Under the pieces are notes generated by a model. It saw nothing but the letters and a program-made list of their open reading frames with translations. It was not told the origin of the DNA and made no database searches. From positions 4,986,001 through 5,050,000 of the forward strand of contig JBAIAC010000059.1 in NCBI GenBank assembly GCA_037349315.1: 64,000 nt of DNA, read 5' to 3'. A program made the translations under genes and the position numbers. This document shows, piece after piece, positions 47,127-59,824 of this stretch (positions are counted from its first letter, which is position 1; each line of letters begins with the position of its first letter). This DNA is from Chelydra serpentina. Its lineage: Eukaryota; Chordata; Testudines; Chelydridae.

Positions 47127-47319
47127 TAGATGCTCCCCGACTTACGCAAACATTCCGTTCCGGAACGCCTTGCATAACTCGAATTTTGCGTAAGTCAGAA
47201 CGTATTTCTGACCATTACGCTAAAAACAACAACCCCACCTCCTATTTTTAGCTTACGGAATTTTTTCCACAAGTGCGAATTTCCATAAATCGGGTCATGC
47301 GTAACCCGGGGAGCGTCTG
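47127..47319. mobile_element. Second Tigger/mariner-like MITE family
   Basis: A 193-bp element flanked by TA (47125-47126 and 47320-47321). The left end is TAGATGCTCCCCGACTTACG and the right end reversed is CAGACGCTCCCCGGGTTACG. The interior has cattccgttccggaacgcc. TA duplication and terminus type fit pogo/Tigger non-autonomous elements. It is distinct from the family at 1481 and 26598. Confidence 0.85.
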
Positions 47320-47321
47320 TA

Positions 47322-50300
47322 TCTTGATCATTTCATGTATGTTGTACAAAAAGAGTGGTGGAATGCTATATCAGAGATTATCCTCTGAGTTGCCTTTCAG
47401 GAAAGAATCAACATCTTACATAATTTATATCAAGGAAGCATTAGATTATGTGAATACTTCCTTCAATATCTGATGAGTAGCCTTTAATACAAAATTGTTA
47501 TGCAGTTAGGCAGTATACTACAGCAGAATATTATTTGCTCTTTCCATCATATTGTAATAACATATCTTATTCATTTTTATTTCATGGTACTAGACATGTC
47601 AGTTACAATAAGTGAAATACTAATACAGTTGCCACCAACATCAACAGTATTGTACCAACACAGTGTATCAGATTCAAAATGATTCTGATGGAAGATAAGC
47701 AGCACAATAAAATCGCTGAAGGCATGTAAAGTGCTATAGTAAAATCCAATACCTGCAGTTTTTACAGAGCTATTTTTATGCTGTCAGATATAGGTGGGTT
47801 GAAAACAAGCTTAGTCAATGTACTAAATCCCTTTTCATCAGCTGATACATTGCAAACACCTGTATAGTTTCACTGTTATAGCCTTGTTGGTCCAAGAATA
47901 TGCAACACACAAGGTAGATGAAATAATATCTTGTATTGGACCGTACATGGGTCACTGATTATTCAAACGATTTTGGTGAAATTCAGGCTTCTTTAATTCA
48001 ATCAGTGGCCGGCATATGTGAGAGCAACTTTTTTTTTTTTTTCCTGCATACATCAGTCTCAGGAACATTACCTATGTGAAGATGTAAATAGAAAGGACCC
48101 AATCCTCAGAGGTGCTATGTGCCCCCAACTTCCATATGTTAATGGATCAAGAACTAATTCAGCCCAGTAAAAAGGTTCCAATGACTTTAATAAGAATTGG
48201 ATCCAACCCCAAATGTAAAGAGGTGCTGATTTCCCTGGGAATGGCAAGTAGAGCTGCTGAATAGTTTATTCAACAAAAAACACAGGTTTGGGTCAACTGA
48301 AGCTTTTTTCCCAAATTTGCATTGAAGTCAGAAAATAGTTTTGGCAGGAAAAAAAATTGGGAAGAAAAATTCTGGAACCCTAGATATTTCAGGTCGACAT
48401 TTGTGAAACAAAATGTTTTGACTTGTTACAAAATAACATTTCATTTCAAGCTTTAGTTATATTTAACCAAAAGCAAGCAAACAACCACTCCAAAATGAAA
48501 CAAGATGTTTTGTTCTGACATGAAAATTTTTGATTTTTTGTTTTGATGAGAGAACCTGAAAAAAAAAGATTTAGGTTAATCTAAAATGATTTTTAACATT
48601 CTATTTGTCCATTTACTACCAAACCAAAAAATCTATTTTTCATGTAGCTTTAGTGGCAAGTGCTTGCAGATATTCAGATCCTCCCAGGATTTAGCCATCT
48701 GGAAGTTTGGGGGCAATTAAGACCCTTCAAAAAGCATTTAGCATCTTGCTGGATTGAGCTCCAAATCAAAACAGATGGAATTATTTTAAAAGATAATCTC
48801 CTGGACGTGTTTGAAAATTTTACCAATCTGAAGTTCAAATCTCCTTGCTTTCCTTCATGTGCTGCAGAACTGAATTCCACTGGAAACTAGAGAGCAACAG
48901 TGTCTATATCTATGAGAGAAATTTGATTGCTATGGTTAAGCAGAGACAGAATTTATGTATACGTATTGTTTTCTTCACTTGTCTTGTTCTTTTGCCTTTG
49001 ATAAAAATGAGTGATATTTTGTTTGCAGAGTCCTATTTACATTTGCAACACCTTTAGAGCAGATAGCGCTCTACCTCAGCACTCTTGTAAATAAAAAATA
49101 GGTAGATGGAAAAACTCTGTATCCCAAAGCAAAATAACAAGAAAACCCTATTATGTTTCATTGACATGCAGCTGTTTCAAATGCTTCCCTTTGAGAAGTT
49201 AATTATGTGATTGCTACAATCCTTTAAAGCTGAAGAGAAAATATCTATAATGAGCTGAATCTGAACAGAGTTGTTTTTTTTCAATATATATGCATCTCTT
49301 CAACTTTCCCTCTGGGGAAGGGTGCTTACTGATCTCATCATTTACACTATATTACAGATATTTTTTAAATACTTTTCTCACTCTCAGTAATTGATGTATT
49401 ACCATTTCCCCGCAGCATATTTTCTGGTTAAACACATTCATCTTTTCTCCATGAAGATTAAACAGAATGGTCATTATATCATAAAGAAATAAAATATTCA
49501 CTTCTCTACTTACTGCAAAAATGCAGCTATTATCTGTCAAATGTACAGATTAACTTGCCTTCAGGTAGATTTTAATGGCCCTTTAAATATAGCACTGAAC
49601 CATTGTAACATACAGTAACAGATAAAGAACTTTCTTCATTAGGGGCTGGTATATTTTAATTAGATGTCAGCCCCAAGATTTTTTGTTCAAATTATGCTCT
49701 TAGCCATGAAAGATTTTTCCCCTTTTTTATGTGCATTCGTGACAACAGTTATACTGGAAGTTAAAATTAGGGGAAACAATCTGTACTTTATTACTTACTA
49801 TAGACTTTTTAATAGGTTTTAATGAAAATGTTAAAGATCATATTCCTTATATAGTCCCAGTTCAAATAACAGTGAAGAGCTTGAGTGTGAAGAGATCTAA
49901 AATAACGTGAGATTAGGCAGTTTGAGAGCGTAAATTGCATTTGCACAGGCAGATGGGGAGTTGAAGACTTTACACCCAGGTATGCAGTTTCCATTCACAG
50001 ATATGAATTTTTGTTCGTCAAGTATTCAGCCATAATAAAACTGCATGTTCTGAAATTTTGGAAAGTAAAACTGTTTGTGGTTTTGAAGGTGCTTTTGACA
50101 TTTTGGTCCCTAATGCCTGATTGGGACATGTTGCTTGTTCTACACCAGAGATGTCAGATATTCCTTTACAGCGAAAACTGAATGTTTCAATTTGTGCAAA
50201 TAACTTAAAAGAAGCATCAAGGGGGAGGGTAAGACTTGAAATCTTCAGGACCACTTCTGTTCTGTTATACCCATGCTCAAAAGCTAGTTTTCAACCATTT

Positions 50301-51280
50301 ACTGGAAACTGAATTGTGGGTGGGGAGTATCAAGGTCACTAAGCAGCACAAGTACTCAGACCATACTTGCATGCAAGGTTTTGTAATGTAAACCAGCCCT
50401 GAGGAATTTCCCAGAAGGTAAGCGATCTGCTCCTCCGTTTTGCCTTGAAAAGGTTAGTGTGGACAACAGTAGTTGTCACTAATAATGACTGACACAGTTT
50501 GGCTACAGTTACTTCTGATGGAATTTTTTGGATTGTAGTGACTCTGAAGGCAACAGTCACAGAATTCTGATCAGGAACTATAAACATATGCAGGAGCAGG
50601 TATACAATAGTTTTGACAGTTTTGTTTTTTTAATTGGGGCTCCTCCATCATTGTCTGGTTCTAGCTGTCTTCCTTGGTGTTCAGCTGTTCCTACAAGGGT
50701 ACAAGATTTGGGACCTATTTTTTGTACTTTTGCTTTCCTTGCTTCAGAATTATAACACCACCATTTAGGATTTAACTATTTCTTGCCTGGCTTTGGACCT
50801 CCTTACCCATTTTATTTGCCTAAATCTGGTACTGGTAACTGTAACATTTCAGGTCTTCAAATGGGAAATATTCCTATTCCAAGGAACCTGGTGCAATGAA
50901 CTGACAGATAAAGTTTCTCCTCAGTGTTCAGCAACATGGATATTTTATTATTTATAAGAGATGTGACCTTTAGTTAGACATCTAAAAGTCTGGGGCGGGA
51001 TTAAGTTAATTCCATGGGTTGAAATCACAGTGAGAAGATAAACTTTTTCCTCCCTTCATCCTAGAAAATTCCACTACACTCCCCATCATCCAAGCTCACC
51101 TCCCTTTTCTCACTTCCTTCCACTTCAGTCGGACCGGTACCAGTTCCTATCAGTCATTTCCTACCTCCTATAAAAGCTCCCCTCTCCATCCTTTCTGCTA
51201 AAACCTAGTCCAGGCCTTGGCCATCTTTTTCCTTCATTGCTGTTGCCGCCTCCTCTCTGGCCTCCATTGCTTCTCACACC
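47322..51280. other. SPON1 intron with one older repeat copy
   Basis: 47866-47958 is the uninterrupted relative of the repeat split by the CR1 at 38227. 48250-48640 is A/T-rich, with self-complementary 'aaaatttt..' phrases also seen near 24250 and 35800. Nothing else is recognised. Confidence 0.5.
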
Positions 51281-51284
51281 TCCC

Positions 51285-51480
51285 CACTCCAGCACATTCA
51301 AAATGCTATTGCTAAAATCCTCTTCCTCTTTGAACACATCACGCCTCTCTTCCAACCTATCCACTGGCTTTCCTTTGCCTCTTGCATCATATTCATTTTT
51401 CTCATTATCAGCTGTGTACAGTGCTATCCTGATCTGCATCTAAACCCTCATTTCTTCCCACTCCTTATCCAGCTGGCACT
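51285..51480 (+). mobile_element. L2-like LINE reverse-transcriptase C-terminal scrap
   Basis: The plus-strand frame beginning near 51285 reads LQHIQNAIAKILFLFEHITP and LFQPIHWLSFASCIIF. This matches the L2-type thumb pattern LQNAAARxL...DHITPxLxxLHWLPV. The upstream 51040-51285 pyrimidine-rich text probably belongs to the same copy but carries no clear protein match. Confidence 0.7.
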
Positions 51481-51665
51481 CATAGAATCATAGAATATCA
51501 GGGTTGGAAGGGACCTTAGGAGGTCATCTAGTCCAACCCCCTGCTCAAAGCAGGACCAATCCCCAATTTTTGCCCCAGTTCCCTAAATGGCCCCCTCAAG
51601 GATTGAACTCACAACCCTGGGTTTAGCAGGCCAATGCTCAAACCACTGAGCTATCCCTCCCCCCC
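51481..51665 (-). mobile_element. CryI-type tRNA/CR1 SINE, near full length
   Basis: On the minus strand the head reads gatagctcagtggtttgagc (A box) and gttgtgagttcaatccttga (B box). These are followed by the central region and the CR1-like tail (caaccccctgctcaaagcag on the plus strand), ending in the 'attctatgattctatg' repeat. This head-plus-CR1-tail design is that of the turtle CryI/polIII SINE, described as tRNA-Lys derived, and is the best marker of the lineage. Confidence 0.94.
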
Positions 51666-51884
51666 TCCTTCTCCCAAGTCATTTTTCTAATTACCCCTTT
51701 TGTGTCCTCCTCCAGGTCTTATCTTTTTCCATGCCCTCTTCTCCATTTATGCTCCATTCCTTCTTATCTTTCCTCCCTCTTTCCATTTTCCTGCAAAGCC
51801 TAATAATGTTGTTCCACCAAAAACCAAATGCATGGCTATCATGCTGTCTGGAGTGGCTCACTACTGTGAATGTAGAAAATAGGC

Positions 51885-52090
51885 CACTTCCACATTAATT
51901 GAATTGGCCTTGTTAGCACTGACCCCTTACTTCGTAAGGCAACTCCCATCTTTTTATGTGCTGTTATATATATACTGCTTACTGTATTTTTCACTCCATG
52001 CATCTGATGAAGTGGGTTTTAGCCCACGAAAGCTTATGCCCAAATAAATGTGTTAGTCTGTAAGGTGCCACAAGGACTCCTCATTGTTTT
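51885..52090 (+). repeat. Sauropsid interspersed repeat of unnamed class
   Basis: Text such as ttggccttgttagcactgac, catctgatgaagtgggtttt, agcccacgaaagcttatgcc and ttagtctgtaaggtgccaca is instantly recognisable as a very common reptile repeat. I cannot assign its class. It ends in a t-rich stretch. Confidence 0.8.
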
Positions 52091-52830
52091 TTCCTCAGGG
52101 CAGACACCACAAACGAGTGGTATGTTCTATAATTAGATTTTACCAATTCAGTACAAAATGTGAACTCCCAATGTACTACAATAGTCTTATAATAGAATCA
52201 CAGAAAGACTGGAGTGTCTCAGGGGAATATGTGATAAATGGTCACTTACGTCAAGAATCACAAATATTCTAGGTTACTCCAAGTCACAAGAGACCAGTCG
52301 CTCACCCAGGCAAAGTTGCATCCTCGATCTCACACCAAAGACAATGCTGATAGCCAGTTCAATAGCTAATAAACCTTAACTTAGTTTATTAAAAATTTTG
52401 AGAGATTAAAGCAGGTACAATATATGTACGAATGAGTCAGTCAGTAGCTCCAAATGATAGCAGAGATGTTAGTAATCTGCCAGTTTCCTAAAAGTCTCTT
52501 AGGGCTACCCAGAATACCTCTAGGGATCTCCATCTTCTCATCCAGTTATTCTGCCCTATTAGAATCCAAACAGGCCGGAGATGAAGGATTTTCCCCTTGT
52601 GTCCATACTTATAGCCTCTTTTCACAGAAAACAAGCTGACAGGATCACTACCCGTGTGGTCTCTTTCTTTGGTTGGCTATGCTTTTGTAAGTGTTGAGGG
52701 CGGCCTGGGACTTTGGCATGCGCTGGCACCTGGTCTGCCAGCGTCACAATGGCATTGTGTTTTTAAAAGTTATTGTATAATTTAGAGGCAAATCTAATTA
52801 GTCTTAATCAAATGATAAGTTCCATTGACA
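52091..52830. other. SPON1 intron; possibly LTR-like block
   Basis: The phrase gaccagtcgctcacccaggc with agacaatgctgatagccagt is familiar from dispersed turtle repeats, perhaps a minus-strand LTR. No diagnostic ends were found. Confidence 0.35.
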
Positions 52831-52837
52831 TCAGAGT

Positions 52838-53006
52838 AGGACAATGGAACAGACTGCGTTGGGAGGTTGTGGAAACGTCTTCACTGGAGGTTTTCAAAAG
52901 GCGCCATCTGTCTTGGATGGTTTAGACACAACAAATCCTGCATCTTGGTAGGGGGTGTTGGACTAGATGACCTTTGCAGTGCCTTCTAACCCTATAGCTC
53001 TATGAA
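52838..53006 (+). mobile_element. Older CR1 3'-end fragment
   Basis: The plus strand shows tggaacagactgcgttggga, ggttgtggaaacgtcttcac and ttggactagatgacctttg, ending in ctatagctctatgaa. This is the last part of a CR1 reading frame and its tail, clearly more diverged than the copy at 38227. Confidence 0.88.
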
Positions 53007-53683
53007 GAATAGTAGTATTTGGTTTTTCAAGTGTAAGGTCTTTGGGGTGGGGAGAGGCCCTTCCTCTCTCTTGCACAGTGAGGAGTATGCATGTGAAAGG
53101 TTGTTCATTTAAAAAATAATAATTCTGCAGTGTTTTCATCGTTGCCTGAAAGAGTGATGGTACTTGATAACTTTACCTGTTGAATTTAAAATCTCGGGCC
53201 TGTAAGCCTTCCAAACACTGGGGCAGTTAGGATCCAGAGCTGAGTGTTGTCCTTTATGCTTATTTCTACATTTACTTACCATCAATTCCTCTTTAATAAA
53301 AATATACATAATTTATACAAGAAATTAAAAATTGTACTCGAGACTGTGGCTTTCAGCCATCGGTCTCAATTGGGGAACTAGGCCACCAGCAGGAGGCTTC
53401 AGATGTGTTGTAGCTGAACGAACCAAAATTCTTTCACCACAGAGGTTCTCGGGGAGTACAGGTGTCAGCACCCGATATGTTCCCTGTGACAACTAAACTC
53501 TACTGGCTAGAGTAGATGAGGTCAGAGCAATAGCTCTACCCTCACTCTGCTCCTCTATGCCCCCTTCCTATAGCCAATTTCACATATGGTGCTGGAGTAG
53601 CTCAGTAACTGCCATTTCCCACATATACTGCGGTTGTCCCCAGCACAGGGGCATAATGAGCGGGGAAAGCCCCTTACACGTTC
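53007..53683. other. SPON1 intron, nothing recognised
   Basis: No repeat or coding feature that I can name. Confidence 0.45.
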
Positions 53684-53691
53684 TATCTCTT

Positions 53692-53966
53692 CAGTAGCGT
53701 AGCCAGGGGGTGAGCAGGGGGAGCGGCCGCTCCCCCTGTGAGCAGAAGCGGCGCCTTAAAAAGGAAGCCTTTTTTAAGCACTGCTTCTTGCACTCACCCG
53801 GCGGCGCTCCGGGTCTTCGGCGCCATTTCGGCGGCGGGTACCACCGAAGACCCGGAGTGAGTGAGGACCCGCCGCCGAAGACCCGGAGCACCGCTGGGTG
53901 AGTACAGGGGGAGGTGCCTTTTTATAGCGCCGCTCCCCCTGTGCTCCGGACCTGGCTACGCTACTG
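53692..53966. mobile_element. hAT-type MITE, family 2, copy 2 (inverted relative to 14126)
   Basis: A 275-bp element with nearly identical inverted ends CAGTAGCGTAGCCAGG. Identical 8-bp flanks tatctctt lie at 53684-53691 and 53967-53974. The right side (gcctttttatagcgccgctc) is the reverse complement of the left side of the element at 14126, so the two copies lie in opposite orientations. The interior repeats gaagacccggag. Confidence 0.95.
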
Positions 53967-53974
53967 TATCTCTT

Positions 53975-55134
53975 GCCCATTTTTTGCATCTTAATTTTCC
54001 TTCTAATCTTCACTGAATGATGCTGAACAATTTGTTAATCAAATGTTAGCATTTTATCCAATTTTTTTCCCAAGCTTCTGTTAAGTAGCATTTGTTTTTC
54101 AGGTTATTCACTACTCTGCGTGGCACCTATTTGGTCAACTCCCTCTCTAGTTAGTTTTAGGAGACTCAAGAGTTTATAGGTTCTATAGTCCTTTCTAGAA
54201 ATCCTTCGGAACATTCTGTGGAAGAACTCAACTGGAGACCCTCCATTCATCCATAAATCTATGTAGAAAAAGAGCACATATTGGATCCAGTAGGGACTGT
54301 GATCTTTTCATAGGAACTGTAATAAAATGGACTGAAAATCTAGTATTTTTATTTCCACCTTCATTTTCTGAATGTTTGATTTATGAGCAGAGTACCTTTT
54401 TGTCTCAATTCCAGTAACTTTTGGCCAGGATTCCAAAGTTTGTTGAAAGAAGGAAATAGTACTGTAGAGCATTGTTAAACGTACAAGTATATTTATTTAA
54501 ATGTCTCCTAATTCATCCTGGCTGTGAAGACTTTGACTGAATTACATATCGTGTCTTCTGCCCCAAGCACTTGATGTTTTTAAATAATGAATGTAAATAC
54601 CAATCAGTTAAATGAAGTGGTTTTCTGATTTATGTGTCCTAAGGTCCATACCTGTTGCATCAATAATTATTTTTAAAAAGGGGGGGCGTGAAAAAGCCAT
54701 GCTTTTCGTAAAAAAAAATAAAATAGAGCTTTGTGACTCTATAAAACTTTATTTTAAAGTAGAAGAGAGTAGGCCTTGTAGGCTTAATGGAGTGCTGCTT
54801 TTATGTTTGAGGCAAGCCAGCCTTTCATCTAGAAGAAAAAGCTGTCTGCAAGGAGGATGGCTCAGAATAGCAACAATCTCCTTGTTTGATTATTTATGGC
54901 CCAAGTTTTTTTTTTTTTAATCCTTTTGTTGGTAAGAAAAGAGCAAAAATCCACCTGATAAATGTTAGACTGTAGACCTTGCTGACATCCCAGTGTCCCT
55001 CCTCTCAAACATGCCCTCTCATTGTCCTTTAAATTCAGGCTGGCCAGAGTAACTTTTAAAGGTCGAGAAGGGGACAGTCTGCCACTTAAACAAAAACAAA
55101 TGGGAAGTAAAGAGAGGGAGAATGTTTGTCTATT
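53975..55134. other. SPON1 intron, nothing recognised
   Basis: Mostly AT-rich. Homopolymer thymines at 54908 and 7-8 base purine runs only. Confidence 0.45.
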
Positions 55135-55138
55135 TATT

Positions 55139-55320
55139 AGTCAGGGCACTATCCCAGGACTTGAGAGTTCAAGTCACTGCTCCACGTATATGACCTTGGA
55201 CAAGTCACGTAGCCTCTCTCTGTCTCAGTTCCCGAGCTGTAAAATGGGGAGAATAATGCTGCCCTACATTACAGGTGTCATGAGGATAAATATATTAAAA
55301 ATTGTGGGGAGGGCAAGTAC
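55139..55320 (+). mobile_element. MIR SINE fragment, plus strand
   Basis: The core reads atgaccttggacaagtcacg, tagcctctctctgtctcagt, ctgtaaaatggggagaataa. This is the MIR (mammalian-wide interspersed repeat) core, whose family extends across amniotes. A weak tRNA-like head precedes it. Confidence 0.85.
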
Positions 55321-55494
55321 TTAAACTAGATAGAAATAAGATAAAAAAACCCCACCTTTTCCCTCCACTCAGCTGGTGGCACCATTTCTTCGCATGCTCT
55401 GTTGCCCCCACGAGGTACTTTGCATTCATAGAGTGCCATTCTGCTGAGACTAGCAATCTGCTTTTCAAACACAGATGAAATAAACCTCACAACA

Positions 55495-55620
55495 CCCTGT
55501 CCGCTGGTGGTACTGTCTTCATTGGTGCAGAATGGTGATGTGACTTGCCTAATGTCACAGGATGTGTCAGTGGCAAAGCCAGGAAAGAATTTGGGAATTC
55601 TGGCTCCTGGTATTATACCC
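55495..55620 (-). mobile_element. MIR SINE fragment, minus strand
   Basis: The phrases gtgacttgcctaatgtcaca, gtcagtggcaaagccaggaa and ggaattctggctcctgg are the reverse complement of the MIR core and head. Confidence 0.78.
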
Positions 55621-56054
55621 TTTTGAAGACTAATATCTTAATTTTTTATCATCTTTCCTAAGGTATCATAGTAAGGTTATAGAAATTCTTCAAAATCCCC
55701 CCCAATAAGTATGCATAAGAAGTGCTCCTTTCCTCACCTCTCAGCTGAATTGTGAAAGTCCTGTGTTCTAGGTGTTCTAGAAAGTCTGACATCAAAGGGC
55801 CTTTTGCTTGGCTACAGAATTGTAATGGAACTTTAATACAGCAGACACGGCCCTCAAAATGTCTCCCAAGCTAAACTACCCTTAGCTCCCAAAGAGAGAG
55901 AGAGGTACAACCCTTCTCATATCAAAAAGGAGAGCAAGGGCCCAGTCTTGATTTGTACAGAAACTCCATGCATAAGAAGTAGAAAGATTAGGTGGGTGTC
56001 AGGTGGGACGGAATGGTGCTAGAAAATCTTTACCTTTTTTTATTAGCTCTTGGA

Positions 56055-56300
56055 AAGGTGGAGTGTCTAGTGGTTAAGGCACAAGATTAGGAGTCAAGAT
56101 TCCTAGGTTCTAATCTTGCCTTTGCCCCCCAGTTGACTGTGTGATCTTGGGCAAGTCACTTTACCTCTTGATGATTTGATTTCCCCATCTGCAAAATAGA
56201 TACAATAGTACCCACCACATGTGTATGGGCGGTGAGGGTTAATGTTTGTAAAGTATTTTGAGTTGCCAAGTAAATGTTGCTATATGTAAGTGCTCTTCAT
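56055..56300 (+). mobile_element. MIR SINE, near full length
   Basis: The head has an A-box-like gtctagtggttaaggcaca and a B-box-like ctaggttctaatcttgcc. The core has gtgatcttgggcaagtcact, tccccatctgcaaaatagat. The tail runs through gtaaagtattttgagttgcc. All three MIR parts are in order. Confidence 0.88.
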
Positions 56301-57559
56301 TGTTACCTTTAATTACTTTGTAGTTCTGCCACATGCCTGCATGCCACCTGTAGAGCAAACAGAGGAAGAGGCAGGAAAAGTAAGAATCATCTGGAGAGTT
56401 TTGTTCTGAGGGTGGGGCGAAAGGAGAGTGTAGCCTGGTATCAGTATTCTTTGGGCAAGTAGGAGAACCCGGAGCTAATAAGAATTCTTTTCAGTCATTT
56501 GTCCTTCTCAGGCTCTGGCTGGAGGAACTTTGGTCTGCTCTTTGTAAAATGTTTGACACGCGACGATACTGCCTTTTATTTCTCGGAGTTTGTGAGGCGT
56601 GAGAAAATAAGATGGGTTCCAAGCAATGAGATAATTCTATTTTCCATGCAGTATATGAGAAGATAAAGGCTGCCATGTGTTGATGAGAACAGCACTTTAA
56701 TAGCAGTCATTTATCTCTGAGTGCACTCTGGAGGTAAACGGAATGATCACTTTTAAAGTTAAAAACATAATTGAGCCTGGGTATTTTCTTAATTCTGTTG
56801 TCTCATTGAGGGGCGCTTGGTTCTATTGACATTTAAAGGGATGAAAAGAATAATTGATGATGTTTTCTAGGGAGTATGTAAGTAACACTTGTCTGACTTT
56901 TTCTGGTTTCACCATTGAATCGTTTCTCTGTCAATATTTTAAAAATATCTGAGAGATCTGGATGCTAATCTGTGTCATAAATATTCCTCCCCATGTTGTG
57001 TCTGGGAGATGCAATATTGGCCATAAAAAAAAAAAAGAGAAGAGGAAATGTCATATTGCAAATTATAATAGGGTTAACAATATGGTCACATCAGGAATGG
57101 TAGAAATAATTGCTGCCAGCTTTGCTGCTGGATGTAGAGTTCCTTCTTTAGCCCAGTGGAAGCAATTGGGCTAAGTAATTATTTTAGTACAGTGAGCCTT
57201 TTTTTTATTACATTTTAGGATCACACCTAGTACAAATCCCAGCAGAATCAGATTCTCACTGGCTCAGTTACAGATGAAATGGCTGTAGAACTGCAATATT
57301 GCCGATCCTGAGTTTGAAAATCTTAGAAGACTCACAACCCCAGCACTTCCTATGTGATTCATATAACAATTATAAGTTTTATTGCAGTTCTTCTTTTGGC
57401 CCTCGTTGAGCATGTTTACCCTTCCCTCTACTAGAAGGGAGAGACTCCTTCCTGTCTATGTGCAATTCAGGTGCTTTTCAGGATGAACATGCAAAAACTA
57501 CTACTCCTTTTGCTTCTCCTTGAAATGGGCCGTACACTTCCTCATCATTACTGGAGGAA
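56301..57559. other. SPON1 intron, nothing firmly recognised
   Basis: Only a weak repeat-like phrase near 57295-57360 (attgccgatcctgagtttga) comparable to 2705. Confidence 0.4.
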
Positions 57560-57567
57560 GGATTACC

Positions 57568-57864
57568 CGGGGCTGGCGCGCCCAATAGGCGACCCTAGGC
57601 AGTTGCCTAGGGCGCCGGGAGCCAGGGGCGCAGCTGGCCACGGCTGCCTCCCACCCTCCCGGCTCCGCGGCTGAGCCAGGAGCTGGGGGGGCACTGTGGG
57701 CAGGGGGAGGCTGCCGCAGGAGGGGGGCTGAGCTGCCGGCCCGTGGGGTGGGAGGGTGGGTAGCCACCATGGGTGGAGGGGGACTGGCTGCCGCGAGGGG
57801 GGGGGCGCAGGGCTGGTGCAAGGAAGTTTCGCCTAGGGCGCGAAAATTCCTTGCACCGGCCCTG
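57568..57864. mobile_element. hAT-type MITE, family 6-related
   Basis: A 297-bp GC-rich element with ends CGGGGCTGGCGCGCCC and (right end reversed) CAGGGCCGGTGCAAGG. Identical 8-bp flanks ggattacc lie at 57560-57567 and 57865-57872. The phrase gcgaccctaggcagttgcct near the left end is itself palindromic and resembles the 'ccctaggcg' landmarks at 41814. Confidence 0.95.
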
Positions 57865-57872
57865 GGATTACC

Positions 57873-59820
57873 AATTCTTTTTCTCTCCTTCCTGTGCCTA
57901 GTGGAAGTGGAAGCTCATATTTCCTTTCTTGCCCTACCCTCCTGCTGAGGAAGATGGCTCCAGTCCTCTCTCTCAGGAGAGGAGGAAACATGGCAGCTCT
58001 TATACCATTAGTTCTATTTTGTTCAACGCTTCCTGCTCCTGTGGACCTCTTAATTGCAGTGCCTAATATAGTGAGGAGATCACTGACCAAATCAGGCCCC
58101 CCCACTGCATGGAGGAGAGAGGATGGGCACACTGATCAGTGCTCCTCTCCTTCTGCTTGGTTACAGACAAAAATTAACCAGTGTTATTTTACACAGCCCT
58201 GTTTTTATGTGAAAGCAAAGCTACAGACTGCGCAGCAGGCACCGTCCCAAAATCTCCCCATTCTGCTACTGCCCTTCACCTCTACAATATCAATTGTAGA
58301 ATATTAATAAAACAAGGGACCAGATCTAGAAATCATCACTTCAAATGTTAGCCCAGTGAGCATCCTGCCTAGGTAAGGACTGAGTAACAACTGAGGACCT
58401 CAGGGCTTAGCCCATGCAGAATTGCAATTGAGGATCGCAGTAACACTGTGTGATTTACACAAGACAGATACAATTAGACTTCTTAGTTTGCTTGTGCGTG
58501 CATGTGCTTTCTGCCTACTATGTGGTCTGTGGAAAAGAAAATCAGCACACAAGTGCTAATGGGTCTGATGCTGCTCCCAGTAAAGTTAAAGAGGATGGGT
58601 CCTGTATCCAAATTCTCCAGCTTCAGATTTTTGTTGGAGATGAAGCTAAAATAAGGGAAATTTATTCATAAAGAAAACACCTAGACAATCTTTTGGAAGT
58701 ATAAGTATAAAATTGCTCCTTCAAAAGACAGAGATGGAATTTCTAACATATAAAAACATAACAGGCTCACCGTGACCTTAACGTTTCAGAACAGAATGCC
58801 TGTATTGTCAATGGTCACAGCAATGATTAGGGTGATACTTCAGGTACAGACCCCAGAGGATTTTAGACTATTCCTACCTGTCAAGATTGTGCTGAGCCTA
58901 GTTTGGAGTATTTGATTTGAGATGCATTCAGCTTCAATGTGATGGCAATGAACACTTATAAAAATGTATCATTTTTTTGCTGAAGTAATAATCACAAGAT
59001 TGATACTACATTAGTCAATTTCTGTTGGTGCTGCCATACTGCAAAGCAGTCTTTCAGTATTGGAGACCAAATGCCGGGTGGGGGCGGAGGAGTCCAACAT
59101 TCACAAAAATGAAAATTCTGCTGCAAATGAAATTTACCATTTCCTGAAACAAGTCATATGTGTGCACATTTACAAAGAAAATGTAGATTATGTATTATTA
59201 AATTAATATCACCCATTTTTTAAGTTTGTGCACTAGGTGCTTACTCCTTAATATCTATTTAAGAAAAAGCCAACTGTGGGTGCATTCTGTCTCCATAAAA
59301 TGTCCAATTAGAGTCAAAATCTTTTGTTCAAAGCCCAAACAAAAATCAAAACCTAAACAAACTGCAACCCTTGAACATAACTACCTCATTTATTATAGGC
59401 ACTTCCTTTAAGTTTTGACATGTATTTGAGTTACTGAGTTTAATAATGGTCAAGAAGCAAGTACAGAGGTGACAAAAATGTAAGAGCTCACTTTGAGGAG
59501 AGATGGATTGATTTAATTAAATTTCTGTCATATGCTCTAGGAAAAAATTGGCAAATTAAAGCCAGTTATATTGGTTAGATACTTCAGGTCTGACACAAAT
59601 GAAGTCTTTATTAATTCTTTGATGCCTGACTACTTTGCTTGCGTCATAGCATAATAAGCTCTTTATGATTTGGGCCTGATCCTGCAGCCTTTGAAGTCCA
59701 CTGGAGGTTGGCTCTAGGAGAGAAGAAATCAAACCTGCCTGCCCTAATTGTTCAATTGCTTTTACTATAACACAGATACTGCCTATGGTACTTACCATGG
59801 TAATGGGGCCATATAGCTGA
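57873..59820. other. SPON1 intron, nothing recognised
   Basis: A 137-codon frame begins at 57894 but has no family resemblance and no splice context. The rest is AT-rich intron. Confidence 0.4.
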
Positions 59821-59824
59821 GCAC

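Noticed and set aside
57894..58307. 137-codon frame
   Set aside because: It has no recognisable domain and no codon signal beyond chance, and it starts in the flank of a MITE.
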